Shown here piece after piece: positions 36,823-46,181 of a DNA stretch of 64,000 nucleotides (the first letter of the stretch is position 1; every line of letters starts with the position of its first letter). Below the pieces are notes generated by a model. The model saw only the letters and a list, made by a program, of their open reading frames with translations. It searched no databases and was not told where the DNA came from. Origin of the DNA: Demequina sp. (GTDB lineage Bacteria; Actinomycetota; Actinomycetes; Actinomycetales; Demequinaceae); NCBI GenBank assembly GCA_024707205.1, contig JANQAD010000001.1, positions 124,001 through 188,000 on the forward strand, in the 5' to 3' direction. Both the position numbers and the translations under genes were made by a program.

Positions 36823-38051
36823 CCGTTGCCGCCCCGCTGGAACCCGCCCTGGCCGCCGCCCTGGCCCCCACCGGGGAACTGGCCCCCACCGGGGAAGGTG
36901 CCGTCCGTGGGGAACTGGAAGTCGCCGTCCTGCCCATCGGTGTTCCCGGCCTGCGCGAAGACGGTGACCTTGACGTTCTCACCCTCGGTGAGGCCGTCGG
37001 TGATCTCGGTCAGGCTGCCGGAGCTCTCGCCAAGGGTGACGGTGCGGGTCTCCTCGGTGCCGTCGTCGGCGACGACCGTGACCGAGGACACGCCGTCCGC
37101 GGTGGTGATCGCGTTGGTGGGCACCGTGAGGACGTTCTCCTTGCGCAGGTAGATGATGTCGGCCGTCACGGAGATGCCCTCGAAGAGTCCCTGCGGCGTG
37201 CCCGTGACCGTGAGGGTGACCGGGTAGGTCGCGCTCCCCGAGCTCGTGCTCGGCAGCTGCGAGATGTCGGTGACGAGGCCAAAGAACTGGTCAACGTCGT
37301 CGGCCGTGAACGTGACCTGGTTTCCGGTTGCGATCAGGGAGACCTCGTCCGCCGTGAGGTCAACCGCAACGCTCCACGAGTCCTGGCCGATGACGGTGAT
37401 GCCCGTCGTTGAGGTCGACGTCGAGGAGCCGCCTCCGGTCTGCGCCCCTCCCGCGCCGCTTGAGCCGCCGCTGACGGAGTCACCGACTGCGTAGGACTCT
37501 GCGGTCACGAGCCCGTCGAATGGCGCAACGATCTCGGCGTCCGCCATGTTCTCCTTGGCATCCGCGACCGCCTGCTTTTTGACCTTGACGTTGGCCTTCG
37601 CGGACTCGATCTGCGAGTCGCTCGCGTCGGAGCCGTCGGCGTCGTCCTTGGCGTACGCGTACGTGGCCTCCGCACTGGCGAGGTTGGCCTGGGCTGCCTT
37701 GAGGTCGGCGGTCAGCTGGAGGGTGTCGATCGTGGCGAGCACGTCGCCCTCCTTGACCGTGTCTCCCGCGGCCACGTTGACCGCGGTGACCTTGCCCGTG
37801 GCGCTGAAGGTCAGGGTCTCGTTGTTCGCGGCAGTCAGGGTGCCCGTGCCCTCAACGGACTTCTCGATGGTCTCGAGGCTCGCGGCGGTCGTCTGCGTGC
37901 TCGTGGCATCGGTGGGCAGCCCCGTAGCCGCCGTGGACGCGTCGCCGCGCCACGCGGTCCACCCAATGCCGAGCGCCACGCCGGCGATCACACAGACGGG
38001 CGGCAGCACCCATGTACGGAAGAATTTCCAATTCAGAACGCGCTTCGCCAT
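36819..38051 (-). CDS. Membrane-fusion (MacA-like) efflux adaptor
   Basis: The 410-residue adaptor has an N-terminal membrane anchor (about 14-34). A lipoyl barrel starts at GTGTLTAANNETLTFSATGKVTAVNVAAGDTV. A coiled-coil hairpin (about 105-175) is followed by the other half-lipoyl motif (APFDGLVTAESYAVGDSV), a beta-barrel domain and a membrane-proximal domain. The last 25 residues are TFPGGGQFPGGGQGGGQGG-like. It is the first gene of the export cluster; the MAK start at 38051 is preferred over an ATG seven codons upstream. In a bacterium without an outer membrane such adaptors probably bridge the cell wall. Confidence 0.88.
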   Translation of the reverse strand: MAKRVLNWKFFRTWVLPPVCVIAGVALGIGWTAWRGDASTAATGLPTDATSTQTTAASLETIEKSVEGTGTLTAANNETLTFSATGKVTAVNVAAGDTVKEGDVLATIDTLQLTADLKAAQANLASAEATYAYAKDDADGSDASDSQIESAKANVKVKKQAVADAKENMADAEIVAPFDGLVTAESYAVGDSVSGGSSGAGGAQTGGGSSTSTSTTGITVIGQDSWSVAVDLTADEVSLIATGNQVTFTADDVDQFFGLVTDISQLPSTSSGSATYPVTLTVTGTPQGLFEGISVTADIIYLRKENVLTVPTNAITTADGVSSVTVVADDGTEETRTVTLGESSGSLTEITDGLTEGENVKVTVFAQAGNTDGQDGDFQFPTDGTFPGGGQFPGGGQGGGQGGFQRGGNG

Positions 38052-38138
38052 CACCGTTTCCCGTTGTCGCATGACTTGTGTCGTCTACGACCGTAGGTGG
38101 CGAATCTGTGAGGTTGCTGTGAGTGTCCTGCGAGGTAG

Positions 38139-39449
38139 TTAGGCGCTTGGGCCAACGCGCACGGTGGCGCGTGGCCGGCTCGCGAGGTCCGACGCTATGG
38201 CCTGGACATCATCGGCCGTCACCTTGCGCACGTCGTCGAGCGATTCGCCGATGCTCCACAGCTCGCCGAACACGAGTTCCGCCTTGCCGAGGCGGGACAT
38301 GCGCGAGTAGGAGTCCTCGAGCCTCAGCACCGTGGAGCCTGCTATCTGGCCCTTCGCGCGCTCGAGTTCGCTTTCAGTCACGCCCTCCGCGATGCGCTCG
38401 AACTCGACGAGCAGCAAGCGTTCAACCTCTTTCGCTTTGGACGGCGCGCAGGCCGCGTACAGCGCGTACATTCCGGTCTCCGTGCTGGGTGCCGCGTAGG
38501 AGCCCACCGCGTACGTGAGTCCGCGCTTCTCGCGAATCTCCTGGAACAGGCGCGAACTCATGCCGCCGCCCAGGATGGCGCTGTACACGCCGAGCGCGGC
38601 GCGGCGGTCGTCTGTCGACTTCAGGCTGCGCACGCCGACCAGGAGCTGCGTCTGCTCGAGGTCCGGTCGCGAGATGTTGACCTCCTCGCGGAAGCCGGCC
38701 TCGAAGCGGGTGGCGGGATCGCGCCGGGGAAGGGGCGTTGCGCCGCCCGCGAGGGCCCAACCGCCCCCGGCGAGAGCGTCGGCCACAAGGGCGCAGACCA
38801 CGTCATGGTCAACCCCGCCCGCGGCCGTCACGATGAGGCCGGCCGGGACGTAGTGCTCGCCGTAGTGCTCCCAGACGGCGCCGCGGCTCACGGCCTCGAT
38901 GAGTTGGGGCGTGCCGCCGATGGGGCGGCCAAGCGGGTGATCCAAGTAGAGCGACTCAGTGAGCCGCTCCTGGGCAACATCACCGGGGTCGTCCTCGTTC
39001 ATGGCGATCTCCTCGAGGATGACGCCCCGCTCGAGCTCGAAGTCCCCCTCGTCAAGCCGCGCGGCCGTGATCATGTCGAGGATCACGTCGATCGCCATCG
39101 GCACGTCGGAGTCGAGAACCCGCGCGTAGTAGCAGGTGTGCTCCTTGCCGGTGAGGGCGTTTGCCTCTCCCCCAACCCGGTCGAACGCCTCCGCGATGTC
39201 GAGAGCGGAGCGTCGGGCCGTGCCTTTGAAGAGGAGGTGCTCAAGGAAGTGCGTGGAGCCGCCGTGCTGGGGCGCCTCGTCGCGAGAGCCGACGCCGACC
39301 CACGCGCCGACGGTCGCGGACCGCATGCCGGGGATGGTCTCGGTGAAGACGCGGACGCCGCCGGGCAGGATGGTGCGGCGAATGACGGCGCCGTGGTCCT
39401 GCTCGAGGGTGAGGGCGTGGCCGGGCGTCAGCGGGAGCGGGTGGGGCAT
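38139..39449 (-). CDS. M16 family zinc metallopeptidase (PepR-like)
   Basis: The 436-residue product is a processing-peptidase-like M16 protease. The inverted zinc motif HFLEH is at 67-71, with the distal glutamate in the ELERGVILEEIAMNEDDP region near 145-150. The second, catalytically silent M16 domain contains GGGMSSRLFQEIREKRGLTYAVGSY. In actinobacteria this gene normally follows pnp directly; here a 10.6-kb sugar operon lies between. The ATG at 39449 was chosen because the upstream frame is Arg-rich and lies across a hairpin. A 10-mer copy at 39209-39218 is read as Ala-Arg-Arg. Substrate unknown. Confidence 0.88.
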   Translation of the reverse strand: MPHPLPLTPGHALTLEQDHGAVIRRTILPGGVRVFTETIPGMRSATVGAWVGVGSRDEAPQHGGSTHFLEHLLFKGTARRSALDIAEAFDRVGGEANALTGKEHTCYYARVLDSDVPMAIDVILDMITAARLDEGDFELERGVILEEIAMNEDDPGDVAQERLTESLYLDHPLGRPIGGTPQLIEAVSRGAVWEHYGEHYVPAGLIVTAAGGVDHDVVCALVADALAGGGWALAGGATPLPRRDPATRFEAGFREEVNISRPDLEQTQLLVGVRSLKSTDDRRAALGVYSAILGGGMSSRLFQEIREKRGLTYAVGSYAAPSTETGMYALYAACAPSKAKEVERLLLVEFERIAEGVTESELERAKGQIAGSTVLRLEDSYSRMSRLGKAELVFGELWSIGESLDDVRKVTADDVQAIASDLASRPRATVRVGPSA

Positions 39450-39503
39450 GACGGCGAGCCTATCCCTCCCACGCGGCGACTCGACGTGCATGACCGTTCG
39501 AGG

Positions 39504-39555
39504 TGCGGTGGGTCGACGCCAGCCGCCGCACGGTCGCCGGCCACGACCCACCGCA
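39504..39555 (-). terminator. Hairpin at the end of the alpha-glucoside operon
   Basis: TGCGGTGGGTCG (39504-39515) pairs perfectly with CGACCCACCGCA (39544-39555). It lies 54 bases beyond the GH31 stop and 55 bases before the M16 start. It probably ends or protects the operon transcript; there is no clear T run. Confidence 0.6.
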
Positions 39556-39608
39556 CTCTCTGGCGCAAGACCGGAAGGGGGGACTTGCCTCGCGCCGTTC
39601 GGGAACGA

Positions 39609-41873
39609 CTAGTTGCTTCGGAACACCTCGGCAAGATCGGGCCACGCGGTGGCGCGCACGAACACCGGCACCCTGGCAAGGTCGCTGACATCGGCATCGA
39701 CCAGTTGGCCACCGGCCACCTCGCGGCGCGTCCACGCGTCCACCCACTCGCCACTCGGGAGATAGGTCGCCCAGGTCGTGACTCCGGGTTCGAGCACCGG
39801 CGCGACGAGTACGTCGTCGCCGAGCATCCATTGCAGCGGACGCTCCCACACCTCTGAGTCCGAGGGCTCTGCAAACCACAACGGGCGCATGAGCGGCTGC
39901 CCTGTCGCAATCGACGCGCGAACCCACCGCGCGAGGCGTGGCACGAGCCGCTCACGCAGCGCGACGATGTCGCGGACATGGTCGATGACCGACGGTTCTC
40001 CCCGGCGTTGCGCGATGTTCCACGGCGTGCGGTCGCGCGACGGCGACCGGTGAAAGCTGTACTCGGAGTGGTACTGCATGATCGGCACGAACGCCGAGGC
40101 CGCGAACGCCCGCAGGTACAGTTCCGCGTCGGGGATCTCGCCGGAGAACCCCGCGATGTCCCACCCCCAGTAGAGGACGCCGCTCGCCGAAGCGTTGAGC
40201 CCCGCGATCATCGACGAGCGGAACGCGCGCCAGGTTGACTGCTCGTCGCCCGCCCAGAAGATGCCGTGCGCCTGGGACCCCGTGTACCCGGCGCGCGAGA
40301 ACGTCACCGGCGCCTTGCCCGCGGAGCTCAACAACTTGCCGTAAGCCTCCGCGTAGCCCACCGGGAAGCGGTTATTGGACTCCGCGCCCGTGGTGCCGTC
40401 GAGGAACACCCCGCTCGGCCCCCACATGTGCTCGCCGCCGTCGGTCTTGAAGCCGTCGACGCCAAGGTCCTCGACCAGGTACCGACGCCACTTCGTCCAC
40501 CACGCCTGGGCGCGCTCGTCGAGCAGGTCGGCGCTGAGGCCGCCAGGGAACCAGTACCCCGGATTGGCGTAAGTGGTGAGCCTGCCGTCCTCCCTTGGCC
40601 GACGCACCATGACCCCCTCGCGCTCGCCGTCGACCGCCATCGCCCGAATCTGGGCGTCTGCGACGTCGACCCTTGTCTCGAGAAGAGGAATCTGCCACAA
40701 GAGGAGGTGAATCCCCTCGTCGTGCATCGCGTCGATCATGCCCTGCGGGTTGGGCCACGCACCGTCCGGCGGGTAGGTGATGTCCGTGGCCCGCAAAGGC
40801 GTGCCGTCATAGCGAACTTCGTATTGGGCATCGCGGAAGACGGTGAAGGTGACCTCGTCACTCCACGCCTCGATCACGAGCGCACCGACGGGAATGCCGT
40901 GCTCGCGGTGGAGGGCTATCTGGCGCTCGACCTCTGCCTGGGTGTTCCACTCGTTCGAGCTTGCCCATAGCCGCAGCACCCAATCGGGCAGCTCTTGAGG
41001 CCTGCCCGTCTCGGCGAGGAAGGCATCAAGCACCTGTGCCGGGCTGCCGTCGTAGAAGGCGACCTCGAGCGCCGAGTTTCCGTCCGCGGGAAGCGGGCGA
41101 TCGACCTCCGCCTCGATGCGGATGCGATCCGTGGCCGTCTGGCCAACGTCGATCCACGCCTGGCCCGACGCGCGGACGTGAAAGCCCCACCCGTCGCCGC
41201 CGATGACGTGGGCGAAGGGCATGGGGAAGTAGGTGCGACCCGTCACATCTTGGCCGGTGTACTGGTCAAAGACCCGGTTGTCGATCGAGTGGCCGCGCTG
41301 GTCAAGCCGCTCGTAGCGTTCGCCGAACCCCACGACGCGCTCGCTCGGTTGGAGCGCGATCTCGAACCGCACCCTGTGGACCCGATCGCCGTCCGTGAGA
41401 TATGCCGAGCTGCCAGGCACGATCCGGTCGCGGCCGCCCACGGCGACCACAGCGTCGGGCACCACCCAACTCGACGCGTTCACGAAGAACCAGCGGGTCT
41501 GTTCCACTCCCGCGGGGCCCGACGCTGCGAAGCGGTAGCGGTACCGCTCGCCTTCGCGGGCAGGCAGGTTGGCAATCCATCCCGGATCCGAGGCGGCGCC
41601 GGATGCCTGCCCCGCGGCGAGGTGACCCTCTGCCGTGACCACGGCGCCGGCGTCGGCAACCTCGATGCCGGGGACCCACGCCGCAGGGAACTCTTCGAGC
41701 GGGGCCTCGCCGTCGTCGGCGAGCAACTCTAACTGGACCATCACTGAGACGATGTCGTCCGATGCCTTGGCACCGACCCTGAAGGTCTGCCCTGCTACCG
41801 GGTGGAACGGCACCCGACGCTGCACCTCCTCGCGATACGCGTGGCCGGTTCCGGCAGGGTCGTGCTCAATCAT
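39609..41873 (-). CDS. GH31 family alpha-glycosidase
   Basis: The 754-residue product is a glycoside hydrolase family 31 enzyme of the alpha-glucosidase/alpha-xylosidase type. The nucleophile aspartate is D478 in GFKTDGGEHMWG and the acid/base is D543 in WAGDEQSTW. An N-terminal beta-sandwich (to about 290) with GFGERYERLDQRG precedes the barrel, and beta domains follow. No signal peptide is present, so it works on imported substrate. The ATG overlaps the GH15-like stop by eight bases. Exact linkage specificity is open. Two 10-mers in opposite orientation lie at 41451-41460 and 41517-41526. Confidence 0.9.
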   Translation of the reverse strand: MIEHDPAGTGHAYREEVQRRVPFHPVAGQTFRVGAKASDDIVSVMVQLELLADDGEAPLEEFPAAWVPGIEVADAGAVVTAEGHLAAGQASGAASDPGWIANLPAREGERYRYRFAASGPAGVEQTRWFFVNASSWVVPDAVVAVGGRDRIVPGSSAYLTDGDRVHRVRFEIALQPSERVVGFGERYERLDQRGHSIDNRVFDQYTGQDVTGRTYFPMPFAHVIGGDGWGFHVRASGQAWIDVGQTATDRIRIEAEVDRPLPADGNSALEVAFYDGSPAQVLDAFLAETGRPQELPDWVLRLWASSNEWNTQAEVERQIALHREHGIPVGALVIEAWSDEVTFTVFRDAQYEVRYDGTPLRATDITYPPDGAWPNPQGMIDAMHDEGIHLLLWQIPLLETRVDVADAQIRAMAVDGEREGVMVRRPREDGRLTTYANPGYWFPGGLSADLLDERAQAWWTKWRRYLVEDLGVDGFKTDGGEHMWGPSGVFLDGTTGAESNNRFPVGYAEAYGKLLSSAGKAPVTFSRAGYTGSQAHGIFWAGDEQSTWRAFRSSMIAGLNASASGVLYWGWDIAGFSGEIPDAELYLRAFAASAFVPIMQYHSEYSFHRSPSRDRTPWNIAQRRGEPSVIDHVRDIVALRERLVPRLARWVRASIATGQPLMRPLWFAEPSDSEVWERPLQWMLGDDVLVAPVLEPGVTTWATYLPSGEWVDAWTRREVAGGQLVDADVSDLARVPVFVRATAWPDLAEVFRSN

Positions 41874-42981
41874 TCGCGGTCCTCTCGACGGCAAGTCTGA
41901 TGTACATCGCATGGCTCCAGAGCAGCGGCGTCGCGACCGGACCCCAACGCTCGAGCCACTCCGGGCGATGATCCTGGGCAAGCAGGTGCAGGTCCGACTG
42001 CTCTGGGAGGCTCCCGTCCGCGGTCACAAGGGACTCGACGAACGCGAGGCGCGACTCTACGTTCGTGCGGTCGCCTACTCGCAGCTCGGCAAGTCCAAGG
42101 AAGCAGGTCAACAGAGGCCACAGTCCGCCGCCGTAGAACACGTCGCCCGTGAAGCGGTGGACGCCGCCCGCAACGAGAAGATTGGCACGCACGGCCGCGA
42201 GGGTCCGGGAAGCGACTTCCGGCGCATCGTCGGTCAGACCCATGGCGACCAGTGCCGCCAGGCTGCCGTCGACAGCCGTGCCGCCGAGCCACTTCGTGAG
42301 GCGACCGTCGTACATTCCCTCCGCGGCGACGAGGTCACGGGCGCCGTGAGCCGCGGCCGTTGCCCGGGTGGCCTCCTCGGCGGGCAGCCAACCCTCGGCC
42401 ACGGCGCGCTCGAGCCCCAAGACGACGCAACCGAGCGTCGACACATGACGGCGCTCGTTGTGCTCCTCCCACCAGTCGAAGCATGGGAGGTCCCACGTGT
42501 CGACAAGGAAGGCGGCGGTGAGGCGAATTGCGTCGCGCCACGCAGGATCCATGTGCCCGCCGCGTCGCACATGCTCGCTGAGCGCCCACAGCCACGTTCC
42601 GTAGCCGTCCGTCTGAAAGTCCCACCATGCGTCGCTGCCCACGTCGCCCGCGAGGGTGAACCGCGTGGGAGGCATCGCTGCGTGATCCAGCTCGAGTCCA
42701 GAGGCCCGCGCCTCGACCACCCGACCGATGACCGCCGCCTGGCTTTCGATGACCCCGGCGCACCAGCCGAAGAACGCCTCGGCCGAGGCGAAGCGACCGG
42801 CCGCCGACATCGCGTCCGCGATGAACGAGCCATCGCGCAGCCAGCAATAGCCCTGGTACGCCGAGAAGGTGGGGCTGGCCGGATAGGCGCCGGAGAGGTC
42901 CTGAAGCGACTCGATCAGTTGGATCGAAGATCCAACGAGAGGATTCGCCTGTGCCAGCGTCGGCGCAGGGAGAGCAGCCAT
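41866..42981 (-). CDS. GH15-like glucoamylase/isomaltose glucohydrolase
   Basis: The 371-residue protein is a single (alpha/alpha)6 domain of the GH15 type without starch-binding module or signal peptide. GYCWLRDGSF (44-53) is the conserved substrate-binding start. CFDWWEEHNERRHVST holds the likely general acid (Glu172/173). SLPEQSD near 330 and WSHAMYIRLAVE at the C terminus hold the general base region. A short intracellular GH15 in an alpha-glucoside operon resembles the isomaltose glucohydrolase reported from Kribbella, so isomaltose or small alpha-1,6-glucosides are plausible substrates. It overlaps GH31 and is separated from the transporter genes by a strong hairpin. Confidence 0.78.
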   Translation of the reverse strand: MAALPAPTLAQANPLVGSSIQLIESLQDLSGAYPASPTFSAYQGYCWLRDGSFIADAMSAAGRFASAEAFFGWCAGVIESQAAVIGRVVEARASGLELDHAAMPPTRFTLAGDVGSDAWWDFQTDGYGTWLWALSEHVRRGGHMDPAWRDAIRLTAAFLVDTWDLPCFDWWEEHNERRHVSTLGCVVLGLERAVAEGWLPAEEATRATAAAHGARDLVAAEGMYDGRLTKWLGGTAVDGSLAALVAMGLTDDAPEVASRTLAAVRANLLVAGGVHRFTGDVFYGGGLWPLLTCFLGLAELRVGDRTNVESRLAFVESLVTADGSLPEQSDLHLLAQDHRPEWLERWGPVATPLLWSHAMYIRLAVERTAND

Positions 42982-43006
42982 GAGCGGCCTTTCACACGGA
43001 GGGTAG

Positions 43007-43038
43007 GGTCGGGGGCGGGCTGACGCCCGCCCCCGACC
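43007..43038 (-). terminator. Strong intra-operon hairpin after the solute-binding protein gene
   Basis: A perfect 14-bp stem, GGTCGGGGGCGGGC with GCCCGCCCCCGACC, closes a four-base loop. It starts six bases after the binding-protein stop and ends 25 bases before the GH15-like start. It probably attenuates transcription or protects the upstream mRNA 3' end, giving more binding protein than hydrolases. Confidence 0.75.
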
Positions 43039-43044
43039 GTTGGG

Positions 43045-44316
43045 CTAGCTGGTTGGCAGGAGCGGCTGAACCTCGTCTGCCGCCTTCTTGACCGCGTCCT
43101 CTGCGCTCATGCGGCCCGCTGCGGCCTCGCCGAGGTACTTGGTCACGATGTCAGCCATCTGAGCCTGGTTCGCCCCAATGGACGGTGCCAGAGCCACTGC
43201 GTCGAGCGAGTCGAACACGGCCTGACGGTTCTCCGGCAGCCCCTGCGTCAGGTACGCCGCGAGAGCAGCGTCATCGGACACCGGAGGCAGCTCCCACGAG
43301 TTGGCCAGGCGCGCGTCGATGGTCGCTTGCGACGTTGCCAGGTAGTCGGCCCACTTGGCGGCGGCCTCCTGATGATCGGAGTTGGCAGAGACCATCACCG
43401 CGTTCGAGAACAGGTGACTGGCCTGCTGGGTGAGCCCCGGCTCCACGACGATGTCCCACTTGAACGGAACCTCCTGCATGGACGCGAACATCCAGATGCC
43501 CGTGTGCCACATTGCAAGGTGACCCGTCGAGAACAGGTCGGAGTCAGAGTCCGTGCTCGCGTCTCCCGCGGCCGGCATGGTCTTGCCGACCTTGTTGACG
43601 AGCCACTTCGCCGCCTCGATGCCCTGAGGGGTGTTGAAGTTCAACGACTTGCCGTCCGCGCCGAGGAACGAGCCGCCCGCTTGAGCGACCGTCTTGTAGT
43701 ACTCGTTGTAGGTGAACGGCTGGTAGTCGCCCCAGATGTCCTTGGACTTGTCGGTGATCTTCTCCGCCGCCGCCTGCTCATCCGTCCAGGTCCAGTCCGC
43801 GGTGGGGTAGCTGACGCCGGCGGCGTCAAACAGGTCCTTGTTGTAGAACAGCACCACCGTGGAAAACGAGGTCGGCAGCGCGTATTGCGTGCCGTCCGTC
43901 TGGTACGCCTCGATGAGGGACTCCCTGTACTTGCTTGCATCGATGCCCCCAATGGGAGCGGCGACGCCACTTTCCACGTAGGAGCGATAGTTGGCGTACT
44001 CGATGTCGAAGACATCCGCCTGCGTGCCTGCGACCAGGTCCGTCTGAAGTGCCGTGAAGTAGTCGCTGTAGGGCAGCGTCTTCACGTCCACGGTGATGTT
44101 GGGGTTCTCCTTCTCGAATGCCGCCACGATCGCGGACATGTTGTCCTCGTTGCCGCCATTCGAGATGAAGTTGCTGTAAGTGATGGTGACGGGTTGCGTC
44201 GAATCACCCGTTGACGCTCCCGGGCTCCCGTCGTCGGAAGGGCTGGACGAGCAGCCGGCAACGAGGCCGACTATTGCGGTGACCACGCCGATCCTGACTA
44301 GTGTGGAGTGCTTCAT
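43045..44316 (-). CDS. Sugar ABC transporter substrate-binding lipoprotein
   Basis: The 423-residue lipoprotein has a signal peptide with lipobox at Cys22 (IVGLVAGCSSS) and a Ser/Gly/Asp tether. The family 1 binding domain contains AIVAAFEKENPNITVDVKTLPY, TSFSTVVLFYNKDLFDAAGV and a tryptophan-rich region (MWHTGIWMFASMQE). It delivers an alpha-glucoside to the MalFG-type permease encoded upstream in the same operon. No ATPase gene is present, so a shared MsiK-like ATPase encoded elsewhere is expected. A strong hairpin directly follows the stop. Confidence 0.9.
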   Translation of the reverse strand: MKHSTLVRIGVVTAIVGLVAGCSSSPSDDGSPGASTGDSTQPVTITYSNFISNGGNEDNMSAIVAAFEKENPNITVDVKTLPYSDYFTALQTDLVAGTQADVFDIEYANYRSYVESGVAAPIGGIDASKYRESLIEAYQTDGTQYALPTSFSTVVLFYNKDLFDAAGVSYPTADWTWTDEQAAAEKITDKSKDIWGDYQPFTYNEYYKTVAQAGGSFLGADGKSLNFNTPQGIEAAKWLVNKVGKTMPAAGDASTDSDSDLFSTGHLAMWHTGIWMFASMQEVPFKWDIVVEPGLTQQASHLFSNAVMVSANSDHQEAAAKWADYLATSQATIDARLANSWELPPVSDDAALAAYLTQGLPENRQAVFDSLDAVALAPSIGANQAQMADIVTKYLGEAAAGRMSAEDAVKKAADEVQPLLPTS

Positions 44317-44359
44317 TGAACTCTTCTCCTTGAGTTGATGATGGTGTGCGACGGGGCGG

Positions 44360-45241
44360 TCACTTGATTCCGGAGCTCGCGATACCCCTGACCACGTACT
44401 TCTGCGCGAAGATGTAGATGGCCAGCATCGGGAGGATCGAGATGACCGAGCCGGCCATCATGACGTCCCAATCCGTCGTGTATTGACCCTGCAAACCGGC
44501 AAGTGCAAGTGGCAGAGTCTGCTTCTCCTCGGACCGCAGGATCACCAGCGGCCACAGGAAGTTGTTCCAGCTGCCCATGAAGGCGAACACCGCGAGAGTC
44601 GCGATGGACGGCCCCGCATTGGGCAGCACGATTCTGAGAAATGTCTGGAAGTGGCTCGCGCCGTCGAGTTCCGCGGCCTCGTCGAGTTCCCTGGGGATCG
44701 CATCCATCCCCTGTTTGACGAGGAAGACGCCGAATGCCGTGGCTATCGACGGGATGATCACCCCGACGTAGTTGTCGATCAGGCCAAGGTTCTTCATGAT
44801 GACGAACTGGGGGACCAGGAGCACCTGGCCGGGGATCATCATGGTCGCGAGGTAGAGGGCAAAGACGACGCCCCTGCCGCGGAAGGGCATCCGGGTGAAG
44901 ACATACGCGGCGAGGGCAGACGTCATCACCTGCGCGAACGTCACCACAACGGCGATCGCGAGAGAGTTGAACACGACCCTTGCGAATGGCAGGTCGAGGA
45001 ACAGCGTCCGGTACGCGTCGAGCGAGGGCTGCTCAGGGATGAGACGGGGCTTTGCGCTGAGACCAAGGCCTGACGAGAACGAGGTGATGACTGTCCACAA
45101 GAACGGGAAGAACATCATGATCGCGCCGAGCGCGACGAACATCAGCAGTACGACGCGACCAAGGCGCGCCCTCGACTGCTTCGCGGCGCCCGCAGGGTCC
45201 GCGGCCACGGGCCGCGCGCCGGACATTCGCAGTTCAGGCAT
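44360..45241 (-). CDS. Sugar ABC transporter permease, MalG type
   Basis: The 293-residue permease has six membrane helices and the EAA loop ELDEAAELDGASHFQTFLRIVLPNAGPS. It overlaps the MalF-type stop by eight bases, and its ATG at 45239-45241 is preferred over a longer Cys/Ser/Pro-rich frame that is a shadow of the malF end. Together with the MalF-type subunit it forms the channel of the alpha-glucoside importer. The binding-protein gene begins 43 bases downstream. Confidence 0.92.
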   Translation of the reverse strand: MPELRMSGARPVAADPAGAAKQSRARLGRVVLLMFVALGAIMMFFPFLWTVITSFSSGLGLSAKPRLIPEQPSLDAYRTLFLDLPFARVVFNSLAIAVVVTFAQVMTSALAAYVFTRMPFRGRGVVFALYLATMMIPGQVLLVPQFVIMKNLGLIDNYVGVIIPSIATAFGVFLVKQGMDAIPRELDEAAELDGASHFQTFLRIVLPNAGPSIATLAVFAFMGSWNNFLWPLVILRSEEKQTLPLALAGLQGQYTTDWDVMMAGSVISILPMLAIYIFAQKYVVRGIASSGIK

Positions 45242-46181
45242 AGTGCACCCACCTCCGCTGGCCCACGAGCTGGATCGCGGTGAAGGTGAGGATGACGACG
45301 AACAGCAGCATCGACAGCGCGGATGCCATTCCTGCCTGGCCATACCGGAACGTCAGGTCGTAGATCTGGAGCACGACAGTCCGGGTGGCGTCGTTTGGAC
45401 CACCTTGCGTCATCGCGTACGCCTGGTCAAAGACCTGGAAGCCGCCGATGAGAGAGATGATCAGCACGAAGAAGGTGGTTGGTGACAGCAGCGGAAGCGT
45501 CACGTGGAAGAGCCGACGCCACCACCCGGCTCCGTCAAGCACGGCGGCTTCCTCGATCTCGGCAGGGATCGCCTGCAGCCCGGCGAGCAGGATCACCATG
45601 ATGAAGCCGACGTCCTTCCATACCGAGGCGACGATGATCGATGGCATCGCCCAGTGCGGGTCGTTGTACCAACCGGGGCCCGTGATTCCGAACCAGCCGA
45701 GTAGAGCGTTCACTGCACCGGAGTGCGGGTTGAGCAGCCACCTCCACACGAGCGACACCGCGATCCAGCTGGTGACCACCGGCAGGAAGTAGATGCCACG
45801 GAAGAAGTTGCGCCCCTTGAGCGCGGTATTGAGCGCTAGCGCGACCGCAAGACCACCGACGTAGACGAGCGGAATGTAGCCAGCGATGTACTGCGCCGAG
45901 TGCGCGAAAATGCTCGCGGTGCCCGGGTCTTTGAACAGCGCCTCGTAGTTTCCAAGGCCCACCCACTTCTTGGGTCCGATGAGGTTCCAGTCGTGCAGCG
46001 AGGTCCACAGCGCCTGCACCATCGGGTAGTAGACGAGGGCGATGAGCGGCAGTGCGGAGGGCGCTAGGAACAGCGCGATGGTCACGTAGTAGCGAGGCTG
46101 GCGCCAGCGTCGCCGGGGCCTTGCTGGCGAGGGCGCGGGCACGTCCAGCTGCGCCTCGGCTTCCAGTGTCACCGCGCTCAC
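45234..46181 (-). CDS. Sugar ABC transporter permease, MalF type
   Basis: The 315-residue permease starts at GTG 46181, with GGGAGG just upstream and a GTGA overlap with the ROK gene stop. A hydrophilic N terminus of about 35 residues is followed by six helices. The EAA loop reads EIEEAAVLDGAGWWRRLFHVTLPLLSP. The longer open frame to 46301 lies inside the ROK gene and is Arg-rich, so it was rejected. It pairs with the MalG-type protein encoded next. Confidence 0.92.
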   Translation of the reverse strand: MSAVTLEAEAQLDVPAPSPARPRRRWRQPRYYVTIALFLAPSALPLIALVYYPMVQALWTSLHDWNLIGPKKWVGLGNYEALFKDPGTASIFAHSAQYIAGYIPLVYVGGLAVALALNTALKGRNFFRGIYFLPVVTSWIAVSLVWRWLLNPHSGAVNALLGWFGITGPGWYNDPHWAMPSIIVASVWKDVGFIMVILLAGLQAIPAEIEEAAVLDGAGWWRRLFHVTLPLLSPTTFFVLIISLIGGFQVFDQAYAMTQGGPNDATRTVVLQIYDLTFRYGQAGMASALSMLLFVVILTFTAIQLVGQRRWVHYA

